From: an uncultured Pelagibacteraceae bacterium
GTDB taxonomy: Bacteria; Pseudomonadota; Alphaproteobacteria; Pelagibacterales; Pelagibacteraceae
Length of the DNA: 64,000 nt
Direction of reading: 5' to 3'
Assembly: GCA_902595125.1 (NCBI GenBank)
Contig: CACJOY010000001.1
Location: 248,001 to 312,000 of the forward strand
The notes under the pieces were generated by a model, which was not told the origin of the DNA, ran no database searches, and worked only from the letters and a program-made list of their open reading frames with translations. Made by a program: the position numbers and the translations under genes. Every line of letters starts with the position of its first letter. The stretch's first letter is position 1. Below are positions 10,300-21,627 of this stretch, piece after piece.

Positions 10300-10465
10300 A
10301 AATTTTTCTAATTAATTAATAAATATTTTTGAATGAAATAACTGACAGGTTATTTGTGGCAGCGTTTAGTACTTAACTATGTACTACGTTCCAACCAAAA
10401 ATATCGCCAAATTACTTAATAATTTGACTTTGTCAAACTAAAACTAAGATAAAGGTGTGTTTTTT
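10300..10465 (-). promoter_or_regulatory. rpoC-rpsL intergenic region, probable str operon leader
   Basis: This is the largest gap in the ribosomal/RNA polymerase block. Read on the minus strand it holds a TTGACA hexamer (10431-10436) within a 6-bp inverted repeat, TTTGAC-AAA-GTCAAA (10423-10437). Downstream is a second perfect 6-bp inverted repeat, TAGTAC...GTACTA (10367-10386), with an 8-base loop. No convincing -10 box stands 16-18 bases from the TTGACA. It may hold a promoter, a leader regulating rpsL, or both; no T-run terminator for rpoC is seen. Confidence 0.4.
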
Positions 10466-13400
10466 CTATTGATTTACTTGAGTTTCTGATGGTTCAATTT
10501 GTTCCTGATCAGATAAGAATTTATTGTCATCATCAAGAGCTTTTTTGTTCCATTTATTTTTAATATTACCGGTTCCAGCGGGAACTAATCTTCCAACAAT
10601 AACATTTTCTTTTAATCCATTTAAAGGATCAACCTTACCTTTTATTGCTGCATCTGTTAAAACTCTTGTAGTTTCTTGGAAGGAAGCTGCAGAAATAAAA
10701 GACTCTGTCTGGAGTGATGCCTTAGTTATCCCCATTAAAACTCTTTCACCAGTTGCTAAAGTTTTGCCCTCAGATTTAAGTTTTTCATTAACATTTTCAA
10801 ATTTAATTCTATCTATTACTTCACCTGGTAAATAAGTTGAGTCTCCAGTGGTTTTAACTTCAACTTTTTTAAGCATTTGTCTTAAAATTGTTTCAATATG
10901 CTTATCATTAATAATTACACCTTGAAGTCTATAAACTTCTTGTACTTGATTAACAAAATATTCTGTAAGATCTTTAATCCCCATAATTCTTAAAATATCA
11001 TGAGGCAATGGTTGACCATCTAAAAGATATTCACCTTTTTTGATTCTTTCACCTTGATTAAAGTTAATATGTTTACCTTTTGGAATTAAATAATTCGATG
11101 GTTCAGATCCATCCTCTGGAACTATAGAAACTCTTTGTTTCCCCCTTACTTCTTTGCCAAAAACTACTTGTCCATCATTTTCAGCAATGATTGCACTATC
11201 CTTAGCTTTTCTTGCTTCAAATAGCTCAGCAACTCTTGGTAATCCTCCAGTAATATCTTTTGTTTTAGTTGTTTCCTTAGGTAATCTTGCAATTACATCT
11301 CCAGCATAAACTTTTTGGCCGTCTTTAATTGATAAAATTGAATCTGGAACTAAATAGTATCTAGCTTCGTTATCATCAGCTTTTTTTATTACATTTCCCT
11401 TTTCATCTCTTAAAGTAATTCTAGGTTTTAAGTCTGAACTTTTTGATTGTGCTCTCCAATCAACAACTGATTTAGATGAAATACCTGTAGCATCATCAGT
11501 GGTTTCCTGAATAGAAACACCATCAATTAAATCAACAAAACTTGCTGTGCCACTTTTTTCTGCAATTACTGGAGTTGTATAAGGGTCCCACTCACAAATT
11601 TTAGTATTTGCTTTAATTTTATCACCATTATTAAAAAATAATTTAGATCCATAAGCAACTTTATAAACTGCTATTTGAACTCCATTGTCATCTTCAATAG
11701 AAAGTTGAGTATTTCTTCCCATAACAATTAAATTTTTCTTTGAGTCTTCTAAAATATTTGAATTTAGTATCTTCAGAACTCCCTCACTTTTACTTATTAT
11801 TTGAGAGTCTTGTTTTACTGAAGCTGTACCGCCAACGTGGAATGTTCTCATAGTTAATTGAGTTCCCGGTTCTCCAATTGATTGAGCTGAAATCATACCA
11901 ATTGCTTCTCCAACATGAACCATTTTTCCTCTAGATAAATCTCTTCCATAACAAGTAGCACACACACCTTCTTTTGAACTACATGTCATTACTGAATAAA
12001 CTTTAATTGATTTTACTCCTGCAGCATCAATTAAATCACATCCCGCTTCATCTATCATAGTAGATTTTTTAATAACTATTTCACCAGTTATAGGATTTTT
12101 TACCTCTGCTGCAGTAACTCTACCTAATGATCTTTCAGATAAGCTTACAACAACGTTACCACCTTCTAGTATTTCAGATAATTCAATAAAACCAGGATTG
12201 TCACAATTTTTTTTTGTAATTGTTAAATCTTGGGCAACATCACAAAGTCTTCTTGTTAAATATCCAGAACTTGCAGTTTTAAGGGCTGTATCAGCTAATC
12301 CTTTTCTAGCACCGTGTGTAGAATTAAAATATTCGAGAGCAGTCAATCCTTCTTTAAAATTCGATGTAATTGGACTTTCAATAATTTCTCCAGATGGTTT
12401 AGCTATTAAACCCCTCATTCCAGCTAATTGTTTCATCTGTGCCGCAGAACCTCTTGCTCCACTGTCTGCCATCATGAAAACTGAATTAATTTTTAATCCT
12501 TCAGAAGTTTTCTCAGTAGCTGAAATACCCTTCATCATCTCACCAGCTACTTTATCTGTACACTTAGACCAAGCATCGACTACTTTGTTGTATTTTTCAC
12601 CTCTAGTAATTAATCCTTCTGCATATTGTGTTTCATAATCTGCAATTAATTTTTTTGTGTCATCAATTAATTGTGTTTTACTCTCTGGTATTACTAAATC
12701 ATCTTTACCAAATGAAATACCAGCCTTAAATGCATGTTTAAAACCTAAATCTTTTAACTTATCACAGAAAATAACTGTAGTTTTTTGACCACAAAATCTA
12801 AATACAATATCAATTACTTCTGAAACAACCTTTTTAGGTAACAATCTATCGACTAATGAAAATTTTATATCTTTATTTTTTGGTAAAAGATTTGCTAATA
12901 AAAATCTTCCAGCTGTCGATGTATATTTTTCATATTTTTTATTACCTTTTTCATCAATAGTTTCAAACCTTGAAATTATTGTACTATGAACTTTAATTTG
13001 ACCTGATGATAATGCAAATTCTATTTGATCTGCATCAACAAAATATCCAGCTGACTTATCTGTTAATGGTTCTTGAGATAAATAATAAATACCTAAAATC
13101 ATATCCTGACTTGGAACAATAATTGGTTTACCGTTTGAAGGTGATAAAATATTATTTGTTGAAAGCATCAAGATTCTTGCTTCTAGTTGTGCCTCTAAAC
13201 TTAATGGAACGTGAACTGCCATTTGGTCGCCATCAAAATCAGCATTAAAGGCTGCACAAGTTAAAGGGTGCAATTCAATAGCATCTCCTTCAATTAATTT
13301 TGGTTCAAAAGCTTGTACACCAAGTCTATGAAGTGTAGGAGCTCTGTTTAGTAATACAGGGTGTTCTCTAACAATTAGTTCAAGCGCATCCCAAACTGCA

Positions 13401-14629
13401 TTAGTTTCTTTTTCCACAATCTTTTTTGCTTGTTTAATTGTAGATGCTAAACCTAATTTATTTAGTCGAGCATATAAAAATGGTTTAAATAATTCTAAAG
13501 CCATTTTTTTTGGCAATCCACATTCATGTAGCTTTAGATCTGGACCAACCACTATCACTGACCTTCCTGAATAGTCAACACGTTTACCAAGTAAATTTTG
13601 TCTGAATCTTCCTTGTTTTCCCTTTAACATTTCAGCTAAAGATTTTAATGGTCTTTTACCAGTCCCGGTAATTACTCTACCTCGTCTTCCATTATCAAAT
13701 AATGCATCAACTGACTCTTGGAGCATTCTTTTTTCGTTTCTAACAATAATGTCTGGTGCTTTTAGATCCATCAATCTCTTTAAACGATTATTTCTGTTGA
13801 TTACTCTTCTATAAAGATCATTCAAATCAGATGTAGCAAATCTGCCACCATCTAATGGCACTAATGGTCTCAACTCTGGTGGTATGACTGGTACAACTGT
13901 CATAATCATCCATTCTGGTTTTTGACCAGTTTCGATAAAGGACTCTATTAATTTTAATCTTTTAATGGCTCTTTCTTCATTAACTTTTGATTTTGTTTCT
14001 TTGATATAATTTACTAAATTTTTTCTTTCTAAATCGAGATCCAAATTTTTTAACATTTCAAGAACTGCTTCGGCGCCAATACCTGAGGTAAAAGCTTCAT
14101 CACCAAATTCTTCTTGGTATTTTGCCAATTCTTCTTCATTTAAAAGTTGATTTTTTTGTAGACCAGTTAAACCTGGCTCTATAACTATAAAATTTTCAAA
14201 ATAAAGAACCCGTTCTATATCCTTTAATTTCATATCAACTGTTAAAGCTATTCTACTTGGTAAAGATTTTAAAAACCATATATGGGCAACAGGAGTTGCT
14301 AAATTAATATGGCCCATTCTTTCTCTTCTTACGTTGGACTTTGTAACCTCTACCCCACACTTTTCACATATGATACCTCTAAATTTCATTCGTTTATATT
14401 TTCCACATAAGCACTCATAATCCTTAATTGGTCCAAAAATTCTTGCACAAAATAAACCATCTTTTTCAGGTCTAAACGTTCTATAATTTATAGTCTCTGG
14501 TTTTTTGATTTCACCGTATGTCCAGGACTTAATTTTTTCTGGGCTCGCTAATGAAATTTTAATACTATTAAAATTTTGTGCCTCTGAAATTTCAGAATTT
14601 TTAAATAGATCTGTTATATCTTTTTTCAT
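10466..14629 (-). CDS. rpoC: DNA-directed RNA polymerase subunit beta'
   Basis: This is the largest subunit of core RNA polymerase and carries the active-site magnesium. The 1387 residues show the N-terminal zinc ribbon Cys set (73, 75, 88, 91) in [10 protein letters not shown]...CEKCGVEV. The catalytic loop [13 protein letters not shown], with three Asp, is near residue 460. A second zinc Cys cluster, [13 protein letters not shown], and the trigger-loop-adjacent [13 protein letters not shown] follow. It starts 2 bases after rpoB. Plus-strand open frames within it are shadows. Confidence 0.99.
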   Translation of the reverse strand: MKKDITDLFKNSEISEAQNFNSIKISLASPEKIKSWTYGEIKKPETINYRTFRPEKDGLFCARIFGPIKDYECLCGKYKRMKFRGIICEKCGVEVTKSNVRRERMGHINLATPVAHIWFLKSLPSRIALTVDMKLKDIERVLYFENFIVIEPGLTGLQKNQLLNEEELAKYQEEFGDEAFTSGIGAEAVLEMLKNLDLDLERKNLVNYIKETKSKVNEERAIKRLKLIESFIETGQKPEWMIMTVVPVIPPELRPLVPLDGGRFATSDLNDLYRRVINRNNRLKRLMDLKAPDIIVRNEKRMLQESVDALFDNGRRGRVITGTGKRPLKSLAEMLKGKQGRFRQNLLGKRVDYSGRSVIVVGPDLKLHECGLPKKMALELFKPFLYARLNKLGLASTIKQAKKIVEKETNAVWDALELIVREHPVLLNRAPTLHRLGVQAFEPKLIEGDAIELHPLTCAAFNADFDGDQMAVHVPLSLEAQLEARILMLSTNNILSPSNGKPIIVPSQDMILGIYYLSQEPLTDKSAGYFVDADQIEFALSSGQIKVHSTIISRFETIDEKGNKKYEKYTSTAGRFLLANLLPKNKDIKFSLVDRLLPKKVVSEVIDIVFRFCGQKTTVIFCDKLKDLGFKHAFKAGISFGKDDLVIPESKTQLIDDTKKLIADYETQYAEGLITRGEKYNKVVDAWSKCTDKVAGEMMKGISATEKTSEGLKINSVFMMADSGARGSAAQMKQLAGMRGLIAKPSGEIIESPITSNFKEGLTALEYFNSTHGARKGLADTALKTASSGYLTRRLCDVAQDLTITKKNCDNPGFIELSEILEGGNVVVSLSERSLGRVTAAEVKNPITGEIVIKKSTMIDEAGCDLIDAAGVKSIKVYSVMTCSSKEGVCATCYGRDLSRGKMVHVGEAIGMISAQSIGEPGTQLTMRTFHVGGTASVKQDSQIISKSEGVLKILNSNILEDSKKNLIVMGRNTQLSIEDDNGVQIAVYKVAYGSKLFFNNGDKIKANTKICEWDPYTTPVIAEKSGTASFVDLIDGVSIQETTDDATGISSKSVVDWRAQSKSSDLKPRITLRDEKGNVIKKADDNEARYYLVPDSILSIKDGQKVYAGDVIARLPKETTKTKDITGGLPRVAELFEARKAKDSAIIAENDGQVVFGKEVRGKQRVSIVPEDGSEPSNYLIPKGKHINFNQGERIKKGEYLLDGQPLPHDILRIMGIKDLTEYFVNQVQEVYRLQGVIINDKHIETILRQMLKKVEVKTTGDSTYLPGEVIDRIKFENVNEKLKSEGKTLATGERVLMGITKASLQTESFISAASFQETTRVLTDAAIKGKVDPLNGLKENVIVGRLVPAGTGNIKNKWNKKALDDDNKFLSDQEQIEPSETQVNQ

Positions 14630-14631
14630 AA

Positions 14632-17600
14632 TTAATTAAGCTCAACGTTTAATGCCAGAGATTTAATTTCTTTTACTAAGACATTAAATGACTCTGGAAT
14701 TCCTGATTCAAAATTTTCTTCTCCTTTTACTATTGTTTCATAAACTTTTACTCTTCCAGCAACATCGTCTGATTTAACAGTTAAAATTTCTTGTAATGTA
14801 TATGAGGCTCCATAAGCTTCTAAAGCCCAAACTTCCATTTCACCAAATCTTTGTCCTCCCAATTGAGCTTTTCCACCTAAAGGTTGTTGAGTAACTAAAC
14901 TGTATGGTCCAGTCGATCTAGCATGTATTTTGTCCTCAACTAAGTGATGAAGTTTTAGCATGTATATTATTCCTACAGTTACTGGTCTATCAAATTTTTC
15001 ACCAGTTCTGCCATCCCAAAGATAAGTTTGACCAGATCCTGGTAATTTTGCCAATTCTAACATCTCCGTAACATTTTGTTCCTTCGCTCCATCAAATACT
15101 GGTGTAGATATAGCTATACCGTTCTGCAAATTCTCACATAAATCCTTAAATTCATTTTTACTGAGTTTATCAACTTTATCCTGGAATATTTCTTCTCCAT
15201 AAACTGATTTTAAAAAATTTGAAATCTGTTGAGTCTTTTCAATTTTTTTGTTGTTTTCGTTTACTAATCTTTTTACCTCTTCACCAAATTCTTTACATGC
15301 CCAACCTAAATGTGTTTCTAAAATTTGTCCTACATTCATTCTACTTGGAACTCCTAATGGGTTCAAAACTATATCCACAGGTCTTCCGTCTTCCCTATAA
15401 GGCATATCTTCAACTGGCACTATTTTACTAACAACACCTTTATTACCATGTCTCCCTGACATCTTATCACCTGGTCTTAGTCTTCTTTTAATTGCTACAA
15501 AAACTTTAACCATTTTCATAACACTTGGTAATAAATCATCACCACTTCTGATTTTTAAAACTTTATCTTCAAACCTTTCAATTATATCTTGTTTCGCTTT
15601 ATTATATTGATCTTTAAGCTGTTCTAATGCAGTTTCATTTTTTGAGTTATCAACCGATATTTTAAATACTTCATTTATTGTAAGTTTGTCTATGACCTCA
15701 AAGTCTAGTTTTGTTCCAGCTTCGATTTCTTTAATTTTTTTTGACAATGATGAATTTGATAATATTTGAGCAGCTCTTTGTTTGATGCTTCTCTCTAAGA
15801 TTTCTTCTTCTACAATCTTATCTTGTTGAACTTGTTCAATTTCTGCTCTCTCTATAGTAATAGACCTCTCATCTTTTTCTATACCATGTCTATTAAAAAC
15901 CCTTACATCAACTACCGTTCCGCTACTTCCTCTTGACATTCTTAAAGAGGTATCTGTAACATCTATTGCTTTTTCACCAAATATTGATCTTAATAATTTT
16001 TCTTCTGGTCCTGAAGCTGAGTCTCCTTTAGGTGTTACTTTACCAACCAAAATATCACCTGCATTAACTTCAGCACCAATATAAACTATCCCAGACTCAT
16101 CTAAGTTTTTTAGAGCCTCTTCATTTACATTTGGTATATCTCGAGTGATTTCTTCTTCTCCTAATTTGGTATCTCTTGCCATTATTTCATACTCAACTAT
16201 GTGAACTGATGTAAAAACATCATCTGTTACACATCTTTCTGAAATTAATATAGAGTCTTCAAAATTATAACCTTGCCATGGCATGAATGCTACAGTTACA
16301 TTTTTACCTAAAGCTAATTCTCCAAGTTTTGTTGATGGTCCATCTGCAATAATATCTCCTGTTTTAACCTTATCTCCAACTCTAACTAAAGGTCTTTGAT
16401 TAATACAAGTATTTTGATTTGATCTTTTAAATTTCTGCAAATTGTATATATCGACTCCTGATTTAGTAAAATCTGTTTCTTCAGTAACTTTAATAACTAT
16501 TCTCTTTCCATCAATCTTATCTACAACTCCATCTCTTCTAGCTACAATCGTTACACCTGAATCTAAAGCAACATCACTTTCAATGCCAGTTCCAACTAAA
16601 GGAGCTTCAGGTTTCAACAATGGAACTGCTTGTCTCATCATATTTGAACCCATAAGAGCCCTGTTCGCATCATCATTTTCTAAAAAAGGAATTAAAGAGG
16701 CCGCAACCGACACTAACTGTTTAGGTGATACATCGATATAATCAATTGTTTCAGGTTTAGCTAATAAAAAGTTTAAATTTTGTCTGCATGAAACTAGTTC
16801 CTCAGTAATTTTTCCATTCTTATCAATTTTTGTATTTGCTTGAGCTATTGTGAATTTAGTCTCTTCCATAGCTGATAAATATTCAACATTATCTTGAACC
16901 ACACTATTTTTTACCCTCTTATAAGGACTTTCAATAAATCCGTATTTATTTATTTTTGCATATGTAGACAAACTATTAATTAATCCTATGTTTGGGCCCT
17001 CTGGAGTTTCTATTGGACAAATTCTTCCATAATGAGTTGGGTGAACATCTCTAACTTCAAAACCTGCTCTTTCTCTAGTTAACCCGCCTGGTCCTAAAGC
17101 TGATACTCTTCTTTTATGAGTAATTTCAGAAAGTGGATTTGTTTGGTCCATGAATTGAGATAGTTGCGAACTAGCAAAAAAATCTTTTAAAGACACAGTT
17201 AATGGTTTGGCATTAATCAAATCTTGAGGCATTGCTGATTCTACATCTAGAGTTGTCATCTTTTCTTTTATTGCTCTCTCCATTCTATAAACCCCGATTC
17301 TTGCTTGATTTTCAACAAGCTCGCCTACTGATCTCACTCGTCTATTTCCAAGATGATCGATATCGTCAACCTCATCTTTACCATCTCTTAGATCAAGCAT
17401 TTTATGGATAATTGCAATTATATCATCATTTCTTAAAATCGTTACTTTATCTGAGCATTCTAAGTTCAATCTAGAATTCATTTTAACTCTTCCTACGTCT
17501 GATAAATCATATCTATCTGAGCTAAAGAAAAGGTTATTAAAAATTTGAGTTGCTATTTCTATTGTAGGAGGCTCTCCAGGTCTTAACATTTTATAGATTT

Positions 17601-18720
17601 CAGTTATAGCTTCATCTTTATTATTATTTTTATCATTAAGTAAAGTTGACAATAAATATGGACCTTTATTAATTGAATTTGTTACTGATATTTCTATTGA
17701 ACTTATATTTGCATCTAAAATTTGTTTTATAATTGTCTCATTTAATTCAGTTCCAATTTTGAAAGTTCCACCTTCTTCATCACTAATCTTTATCTCCTTA
17801 TGCAAGAATTTACTAAACAATGATTCATTTGAAATAAGTATGTCTTTTAAACCATTGTCCGCTAATTTTTTTGCATTAAGATAATTTACTTTATCTCCAA
17901 TACTTATTACAACTTTTCCTGTTTTAGCATCGATTACTTCCTCTGAAAAATTTTTAGCTTTATAATTTTCAGGATTAAATTTTGTTCTCCATTTTTGAGT
18001 TTTTGTATCAAAATCATATTTTTCACTATCATAGAATTCATCAGCAATTTCAGATTTTGTAAAACCTAACGCTAATAATAATGAAGATGCAAAAATTTTT
18101 TTCTTTCTGTCAATCTTGAAATACAAGAAATCTTTAACGTCATACTCAAAGTCTAACCACGAACCTCTATTAGGTATCACTCTACAATTGAAAAGAAGTT
18201 TTCCACTAGCATGAGTTTTACCTTTATCATGATCAAAGAAAACACCTGGACTTCTGTGCATTTGATTTACGACAACTCTTTGAACACCATTAGTTATAAA
18301 AGTTCCACTATTTGTCATCATTGGAACTTCTCCCATGTATACCTCTTGCTCTTTTGCAGATAAAATATCTTTAGAGTTATTTTCTTGATCTATTTCATAA
18401 ACTACCAATCTCAAAGTGCACTTTAAAGCAGAGGAATAAGTTAAACCTCTTGCTATACACTCTTCAACATCAAATTTTGGTTTTTCTAATCTATAGGAAA
18501 CATACTCTAAAGTTGCCTTGTCATTCAAATCCTCTATTGGAAAAATACTCTTAAAAACTCTGTCAAAGCCTTTAGTAATACTTTCAGCATCTTTGTTAAA
18601 ATCTGTTAACTCTTTATAAGAATTTTTTTGAACTTCTATAAGATTTGGAATTGATAAACTTTCTTTTAGTTTACCAAAATTTCTTCTGATATTTTTCTTT
18701 TCCGTAAAAGATATTTGCAT
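14632..18720 (-). CDS. rpoB: DNA-directed RNA polymerase subunit beta
   Basis: The beta subunit of core RNA polymerase has 1362 residues, close to the proteobacterial norm. The rifampicin pocket reads [19 protein letters not shown], and the Asp, His and Ser positions whose changes give resistance are wild type. The downstream blocks [16 protein letters not shown] and GRHGNKGV are intact. It follows rplL after a 55-base gap holding a strong inverted repeat and is 2 bases from rpoC. Confidence 0.99.
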   Translation of the reverse strand: MQISFTEKKNIRRNFGKLKESLSIPNLIEVQKNSYKELTDFNKDAESITKGFDRVFKSIFPIEDLNDKATLEYVSYRLEKPKFDVEECIARGLTYSSALKCTLRLVVYEIDQENNSKDILSAKEQEVYMGEVPMMTNSGTFITNGVQRVVVNQMHRSPGVFFDHDKGKTHASGKLLFNCRVIPNRGSWLDFEYDVKDFLYFKIDRKKKIFASSLLLALGFTKSEIADEFYDSEKYDFDTKTQKWRTKFNPENYKAKNFSEEVIDAKTGKVVISIGDKVNYLNAKKLADNGLKDILISNESLFSKFLHKEIKISDEEGGTFKIGTELNETIIKQILDANISSIEISVTNSINKGPYLLSTLLNDKNNNKDEAITEIYKMLRPGEPPTIEIATQIFNNLFFSSDRYDLSDVGRVKMNSRLNLECSDKVTILRNDDIIAIIHKMLDLRDGKDEVDDIDHLGNRRVRSVGELVENQARIGVYRMERAIKEKMTTLDVESAMPQDLINAKPLTVSLKDFFASSQLSQFMDQTNPLSEITHKRRVSALGPGGLTRERAGFEVRDVHPTHYGRICPIETPEGPNIGLINSLSTYAKINKYGFIESPYKRVKNSVVQDNVEYLSAMEETKFTIAQANTKIDKNGKITEELVSCRQNLNFLLAKPETIDYIDVSPKQLVSVAASLIPFLENDDANRALMGSNMMRQAVPLLKPEAPLVGTGIESDVALDSGVTIVARRDGVVDKIDGKRIVIKVTEETDFTKSGVDIYNLQKFKRSNQNTCINQRPLVRVGDKVKTGDIIADGPSTKLGELALGKNVTVAFMPWQGYNFEDSILISERCVTDDVFTSVHIVEYEIMARDTKLGEEEITRDIPNVNEEALKNLDESGIVYIGAEVNAGDILVGKVTPKGDSASGPEEKLLRSIFGEKAIDVTDTSLRMSRGSSGTVVDVRVFNRHGIEKDERSITIERAEIEQVQQDKIVEEEILERSIKQRAAQILSNSSLSKKIKEIEAGTKLDFEVIDKLTINEVFKISVDNSKNETALEQLKDQYNKAKQDIIERFEDKVLKIRSGDDLLPSVMKMVKVFVAIKRRLRPGDKMSGRHGNKGVVSKIVPVEDMPYREDGRPVDIVLNPLGVPSRMNVGQILETHLGWACKEFGEEVKRLVNENNKKIEKTQQISNFLKSVYGEEIFQDKVDKLSKNEFKDLCENLQNGIAISTPVFDGAKEQNVTEMLELAKLPGSGQTYLWDGRTGEKFDRPVTVGIIYMLKLHHLVEDKIHARSTGPYSLVTQQPLGGKAQLGGQRFGEMEVWALEAYGASYTLQEILTVKSDDVAGRVKVYETIVKGEENFESGIPESFNVLVKEIKSLALNVELN

Positions 18721-18728
18721 CTATGTTA

Positions 18729-18757
18729 AATACTGATTAAATATATTAATCAGTATT
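18729..18757 (-). promoter_or_regulatory. 12-bp perfect inverted repeat between rplL and rpoB
   Basis: AATACTGATTAA (18729-18740) and TTAATCAGTATT (18746-18757) form a perfect 12-bp stem with a 5-base loop in the short rplL-rpoB gap. In the direction of transcription the T-run lies before the stem, not after it, so it is not a classical intrinsic terminator. By position it parallels the E. coli rplL-rpoB attenuator and RNase III processing region; that role is inference. Confidence 0.65.
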
Positions 18758-18775
18758 AAAAAAATCCTTATTAAT

Positions 18776-19141
18776 TTATTTAAGTTCTACTTTAGCGCCT
18801 GCAGCTTCTAATTTAGCTTTAATCTCTTCTGCTTCTTTTTTAGGAACACCAGTTTTTACTTCTTTTGGTGCACCTTCAACTAAATCTTTAGCCTCTTTTA
18901 ATCCAAGTGAAGTTGCTGCTCTTACTTCTTTTATGACGTTAATTTTTTTGTCACCAGCTGATACAAGCATGATTGTAAAGTCATCTTTTTCCTCAGCTGC
19001 TGCTGCTCCTCCTGCTGCTGCAGGTGCTGCTGCTGCCATGGGTGTGACACCCCATTTTTCCTCTAATTGTTTTGAAAGATCTGCTGCTTCAGCAACAGTC
19101 AATTTTGATAAATCGTCGATAATTTTATTTAGGTCAGACAT
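18776..19141 (-). CDS. rplL: 50S ribosomal protein L7/L12
   Basis: L7/L12 is the multi-copy stalk protein that recruits translation GTPases. It is 121 residues. The N-terminal dimerisation domain is followed by an Ala-rich hinge (about residues 36-50) and the C-terminal domain with [24 protein letters not shown], the factor-binding helix. It sits 5 bases after rplJ and upstream of rpoB, the classic order. Confidence 0.98.
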   Translation of the reverse strand: MSDLNKIIDDLSKLTVAEAADLSKQLEEKWGVTPMAAAAPAAAGGAAAAEEKDDFTIMLVSAGDKKINVIKEVRAATSLGLKEAKDLVEGAPKEVKTGVPKKEAEEIKAKLEAAGAKVELK

Positions 19142-19146
19142 ATATA

Positions 19147-19668
19147 CTACTCTTTAGGTTGGGTTTCAGAATTTTCTGGTGGTAAATTACTCATTTTTTC
19201 CGATCGTGCAAGTAAAATACTAACCAATTTTGAAGCAGAAGCATTCAAAATACCCACGATATTGGCTCTTGCTTCATCTAAAGTAGGTAAATTTGCTACA
19301 TTCATTACTCCGGCTTGATCTAAAACTTCGTTATCCATTATTCCACCAATTAATTTTAGATTCTCATTATCTTTTGCAAATTTTGACAAGATTCGGGCTG
19401 ACATTATTGCATCTTCTCCAAAAGCGACTGCTGTTGGTCCTGTAAATAGGTTTGATAAATCTTTACATTTAGTTTTTTCTAAAGCTAATTTTGTAATTCT
19501 ATTTTTTGTAATCTTAAAAATAATTCCATGTTCTCTCATTTTTAATCTTAATTCATCTAATTGAGGCATTGTTAGGCCCTGATAATGAGTTACCATTACT
19601 GCCTTACTTTTTTCAAATTGCGCGGACATTTCAGTTATATAATTTTTTTTCTGCTCTTTGTTCATCAT
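19147..19668 (-). CDS. rplJ: 50S ribosomal protein L10
   Basis: L10 anchors L7/L12 dimers to the ribosomal stalk base. The 173-residue protein has N-terminal [19 protein letters not shown], typical of L10, and a C-terminal helix that binds L12. Two adjacent Met codons open the frame; either may be the start. Only 5 bases separate it from rplA, so the long untranslated leader that L10 binds in E. coli is not present as a separate spacer. Confidence 0.97.
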   Translation of the reverse strand: MMNKEQKKNYITEMSAQFEKSKAVMVTHYQGLTMPQLDELRLKMREHGIIFKITKNRITKLALEKTKCKDLSNLFTGPTAVAFGEDAIMSARILSKFAKDNENLKLIGGIMDNEVLDQAGVMNVANLPTLDEARANIVGILNASASKLVSILLARSEKMSNLPPENSETQPKE

Positions 19669-19673
19669 AGTGA

Positions 19674-20363
19674 TTAAATATTTTTACCAAGTTTAAGTTT
19701 ATAAGAGACACCCATAGTTGATGTTACGAAGGCAGATTTTATTAAATCACCTTTTAAAGTATTATTAGATTTTTCTTTTTCTAATGACTCTAATATTGCA
19801 TTATAATTTTTAATTAATTGATCATCTTTAAATGATTTTTTTCCAATACTTACTCCAATATTTCCATCCTTATCATTCCTAATTTCTACTTGACCTGATT
19901 TGGCGTCTGAAACAGCCGTTTTAAGATTTTCTGTTACAGATCCTAATTTCGGATTTGGCATTAATCCTTTCGGCCCCAGAATTTTTCCAAGTTTAGATAA
20001 CTTTATCATCATCGATGGTGTACAAATTAATTTTTCAAAATTCATTTCTCCATTTTTAATCTTTTCTATAAACTCATCTCCACCAACTATATCCGCTCCA
20101 GCATCTTTAGCGTCTGAAGCTTTTGTATCTTCACAAACAACAGCAACTTTTACTTTTTTTCCAGTCCCACCAGGTAAATTTACAACTGTTCTAATATTAA
20201 TTTCATTTTTTTTTTGTTTATTATTTATTTGAAAACTCAAATCAACAGACTCATCAAATTTTGTTGTACAATTTTTTTTTATCTCTGTGAGTAATTTTTC
20301 TATTACTTCAGCGGGTATTTCAGAAGTTTTTTCAGGTAATTTTTTATATCTTTTCGATGTCAT
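19674..20363 (-). CDS. rplA: 50S ribosomal protein L1
   Basis: L1 forms the mobile stalk at the E site and in many bacteria represses its own operon. The 229 residues contain FDESVDLSFQINN, the conserved FIEKI region and CTPSMMIKLSKLGKILGPKGLMPNPK, the L1 signature. The start overlaps the rplK stop by one base. Confidence 0.98.
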   Translation of the reverse strand: MTSKRYKKLPEKTSEIPAEVIEKLLTEIKKNCTTKFDESVDLSFQINNKQKKNEINIRTVVNLPGGTGKKVKVAVVCEDTKASDAKDAGADIVGGDEFIEKIKNGEMNFEKLICTPSMMIKLSKLGKILGPKGLMPNPKLGSVTENLKTAVSDAKSGQVEIRNDKDGNIGVSIGKKSFKDDQLIKNYNAILESLEKEKSNNTLKGDLIKSAFVTSTMGVSYKLKLGKNI

Positions 20364-20794
20364 TATTCTTTTACCTCTATACCCATAGATCTTGCAGAGC
20401 CTGCAATAATTTTCACAGCCTGTTCTAAATCTATTGCATTTAAATCATTCATTTTTTGTTTTGCTATCTCCTCAGCTTGTTTCTTTGTTATCGATGCCAC
20501 TATATTTCTACCAGGTTCCTTGGAACCACTTTTTAATTTTGCTGCTTCACGAATAAAAAATGAAGCTGGTGGAGATTTAATTTTAAAGTCGAACTTTTTA
20601 TCTTTATAAACAGTAATTTCTACTGGAACAGGTTTGCCTGCTAATGATTTTGTTTTATCATTAAAAGCTTTACAAAATTCCATTATATTAACACCTCTTT
20701 GTCCCAAAGCAGGTCCAACAGGTGGTGCTGGATTAGCTTGACCACCTTTTATCTGTAATTTTATAAATCCACTTATTTCTTTTTTTGCTGCCAT
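20363..20794 (-). CDS. rplK: 50S ribosomal protein L11
   Basis: L11 binds the GTPase-associated rRNA and is needed for stringent-response signalling by RelA-type enzymes. The 143-residue protein contains [20 protein letters not shown] and [11 protein letters not shown] near the N-terminus, the thiostrepton-relevant domain. It lies 3 bases after nusG and overlaps rplA by one base. Confidence 0.98.
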   Translation of the reverse strand: MAAKKEISGFIKLQIKGGQANPAPPVGPALGQRGVNIMEFCKAFNDKTKSLAGKPVPVEITVYKDKKFDFKIKSPPASFFIREAAKLKSGSKEPGRNIVASITKKQAEEIAKQKMNDLNAIDLEQAVKIIAGSARSMGIEVKE

Positions 20795-20797
20795 ATA

Positions 20798-21328
20798 TTA
20801 ACTTGCTTTCTCAACTTGATTATATTCCAAATCTACAGGTGTTGGTCGCCCAAAAATGGACACCGAAACTTTTAGTCTTGATTTCTCTTCATCAACATCT
20901 TCTACCATTCCACTAAAAGATGCAAAAGGTCCATCAACAACCTGAACTTTTTCTCCAACGCTGTACTCTATACCAGATTTTGGCTGGGCTACACCATCTT
21001 TTATTTGGCCTAAAATTTTCTCAATTTCTTTATCTGAGACTGGTACAGGTATGCCTTTTGAGCCTAAAAATCCACTTACTCGTTTTATATTTTTAATCAT
21101 ATGATAGATACTGTTGTCCATCTCACTTTTAATTAATACGTATCCTGGAAAATATTTCTTTTTTCTTTGAACCCTTTTTCCTCTTTTGACCTCTGTTACA
21201 TCATGTGTAGGCACAATTATCTCTTCAAATTTTTCAGATATTTTTGCTTTATCAGCCTCTTCTTTGATTAAAGCTGCTACTTTATTCTCAAAACTAGAAT
21301 GAGATTGAACAATATACCAGTTTTTCAT
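20798..21328 (-). CDS. nusG: Transcription termination/antitermination factor NusG
   Basis: NusG binds RNA polymerase, increases processivity and links it to Rho or ribosomes. I start it at the ATG 21326-21328 (MKNWYIVQSHSSFENKVA, 176 residues). The longer upstream open frame only re-reads secE in another frame. An NGN domain and a C-terminal KOW domain (GEKVQVVDGPFASFSGMV) are clear. The ATG overlaps the secE stop by one base, so the two are translationally coupled. Confidence 0.97.
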   Translation of the reverse strand: MKNWYIVQSHSSFENKVAALIKEEADKAKISEKFEEIIVPTHDVTEVKRGKRVQRKKKYFPGYVLIKSEMDNSIYHMIKNIKRVSGFLGSKGIPVPVSDKEIEKILGQIKDGVAQPKSGIEYSVGEKVQVVDGPFASFSGMVEDVDEEKSRLKVSVSIFGRPTPVDLEYNQVEKAS

Positions 21329-21519
21329 TAGATACTTACCTTTAACAATAACTCTAAAAAAAATTTTAAAACCTGATCCAATAAAAGAAAAAATAATGAC
21401 ATAACTAGTGCCATTAAAAAGACCATTAAAGCGCCCTGTAAAGTTTCTTTGCCTGTCGGCCATGTAACTTTAAATGCTTCTTGTTTGACCTCTTGAATAA
21501 ATTTAATCGGGTTTTTCAT
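21328..21519 (-). CDS. secE: Preprotein translocase subunit SecE
   Basis: SecE is the essential clamp subunit of the SecYEG channel. The short single-spanning form is seen, 63 residues from the ATG at 21517-21519. It has the SecE motif FIQEVKQEAFKVTWPT before one membrane segment of about 25 residues. A TTG five codons earlier is possible but less likely. It lies between tRNA-Trp and nusG, the usual place in proteobacteria. Confidence 0.96.
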   Translation of the reverse strand: MKNPIKFIQEVKQEAFKVTWPTGKETLQGALMVFLMALVMSLFFLLLDQVLKFFLELLLKVSI

Positions 21520-21542
21520 AAATAATATATCCAATTTTTAAT

Positions 21543-21618
21543 TGGCAGGAGCGGAGGGACTCGAACCCTCAGCCTCCGGTTTTGGAGACCGGCGCTCTAC
21601 CAATTGAGCTACACTCCT
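21543..21618 (-). tRNA. tRNA-Trp (CCA anticodon)
   Basis: The minus strand folds as a complete cloverleaf with a 7-bp acceptor stem (AGGAGTG with CGCTCCT, one G-T pair). The anticodon loop CTCCAAA gives anticodon CCA. The TTCGAGT T-loop is present, the discriminator is G, and the 3' CCA is encoded (21543-21545). It lies between tuf and secE as in many proteobacteria, so it is presumably co-transcribed with them. Confidence 0.97.
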
Positions 21619-21627
21619 ATATAGAGC

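Noticed and set aside
12198-12638. 146-codon plus-strand open frame in rpoC
   Set aside because: It is a shadow of a highly conserved gene on the other strand; no ribosome-binding site or family match.
21331-21463. N-terminal extension of nusG by 45 codons
   Set aside because: It lies wholly in secE in another frame; the conserved NusG start is MKNWYIVQ.
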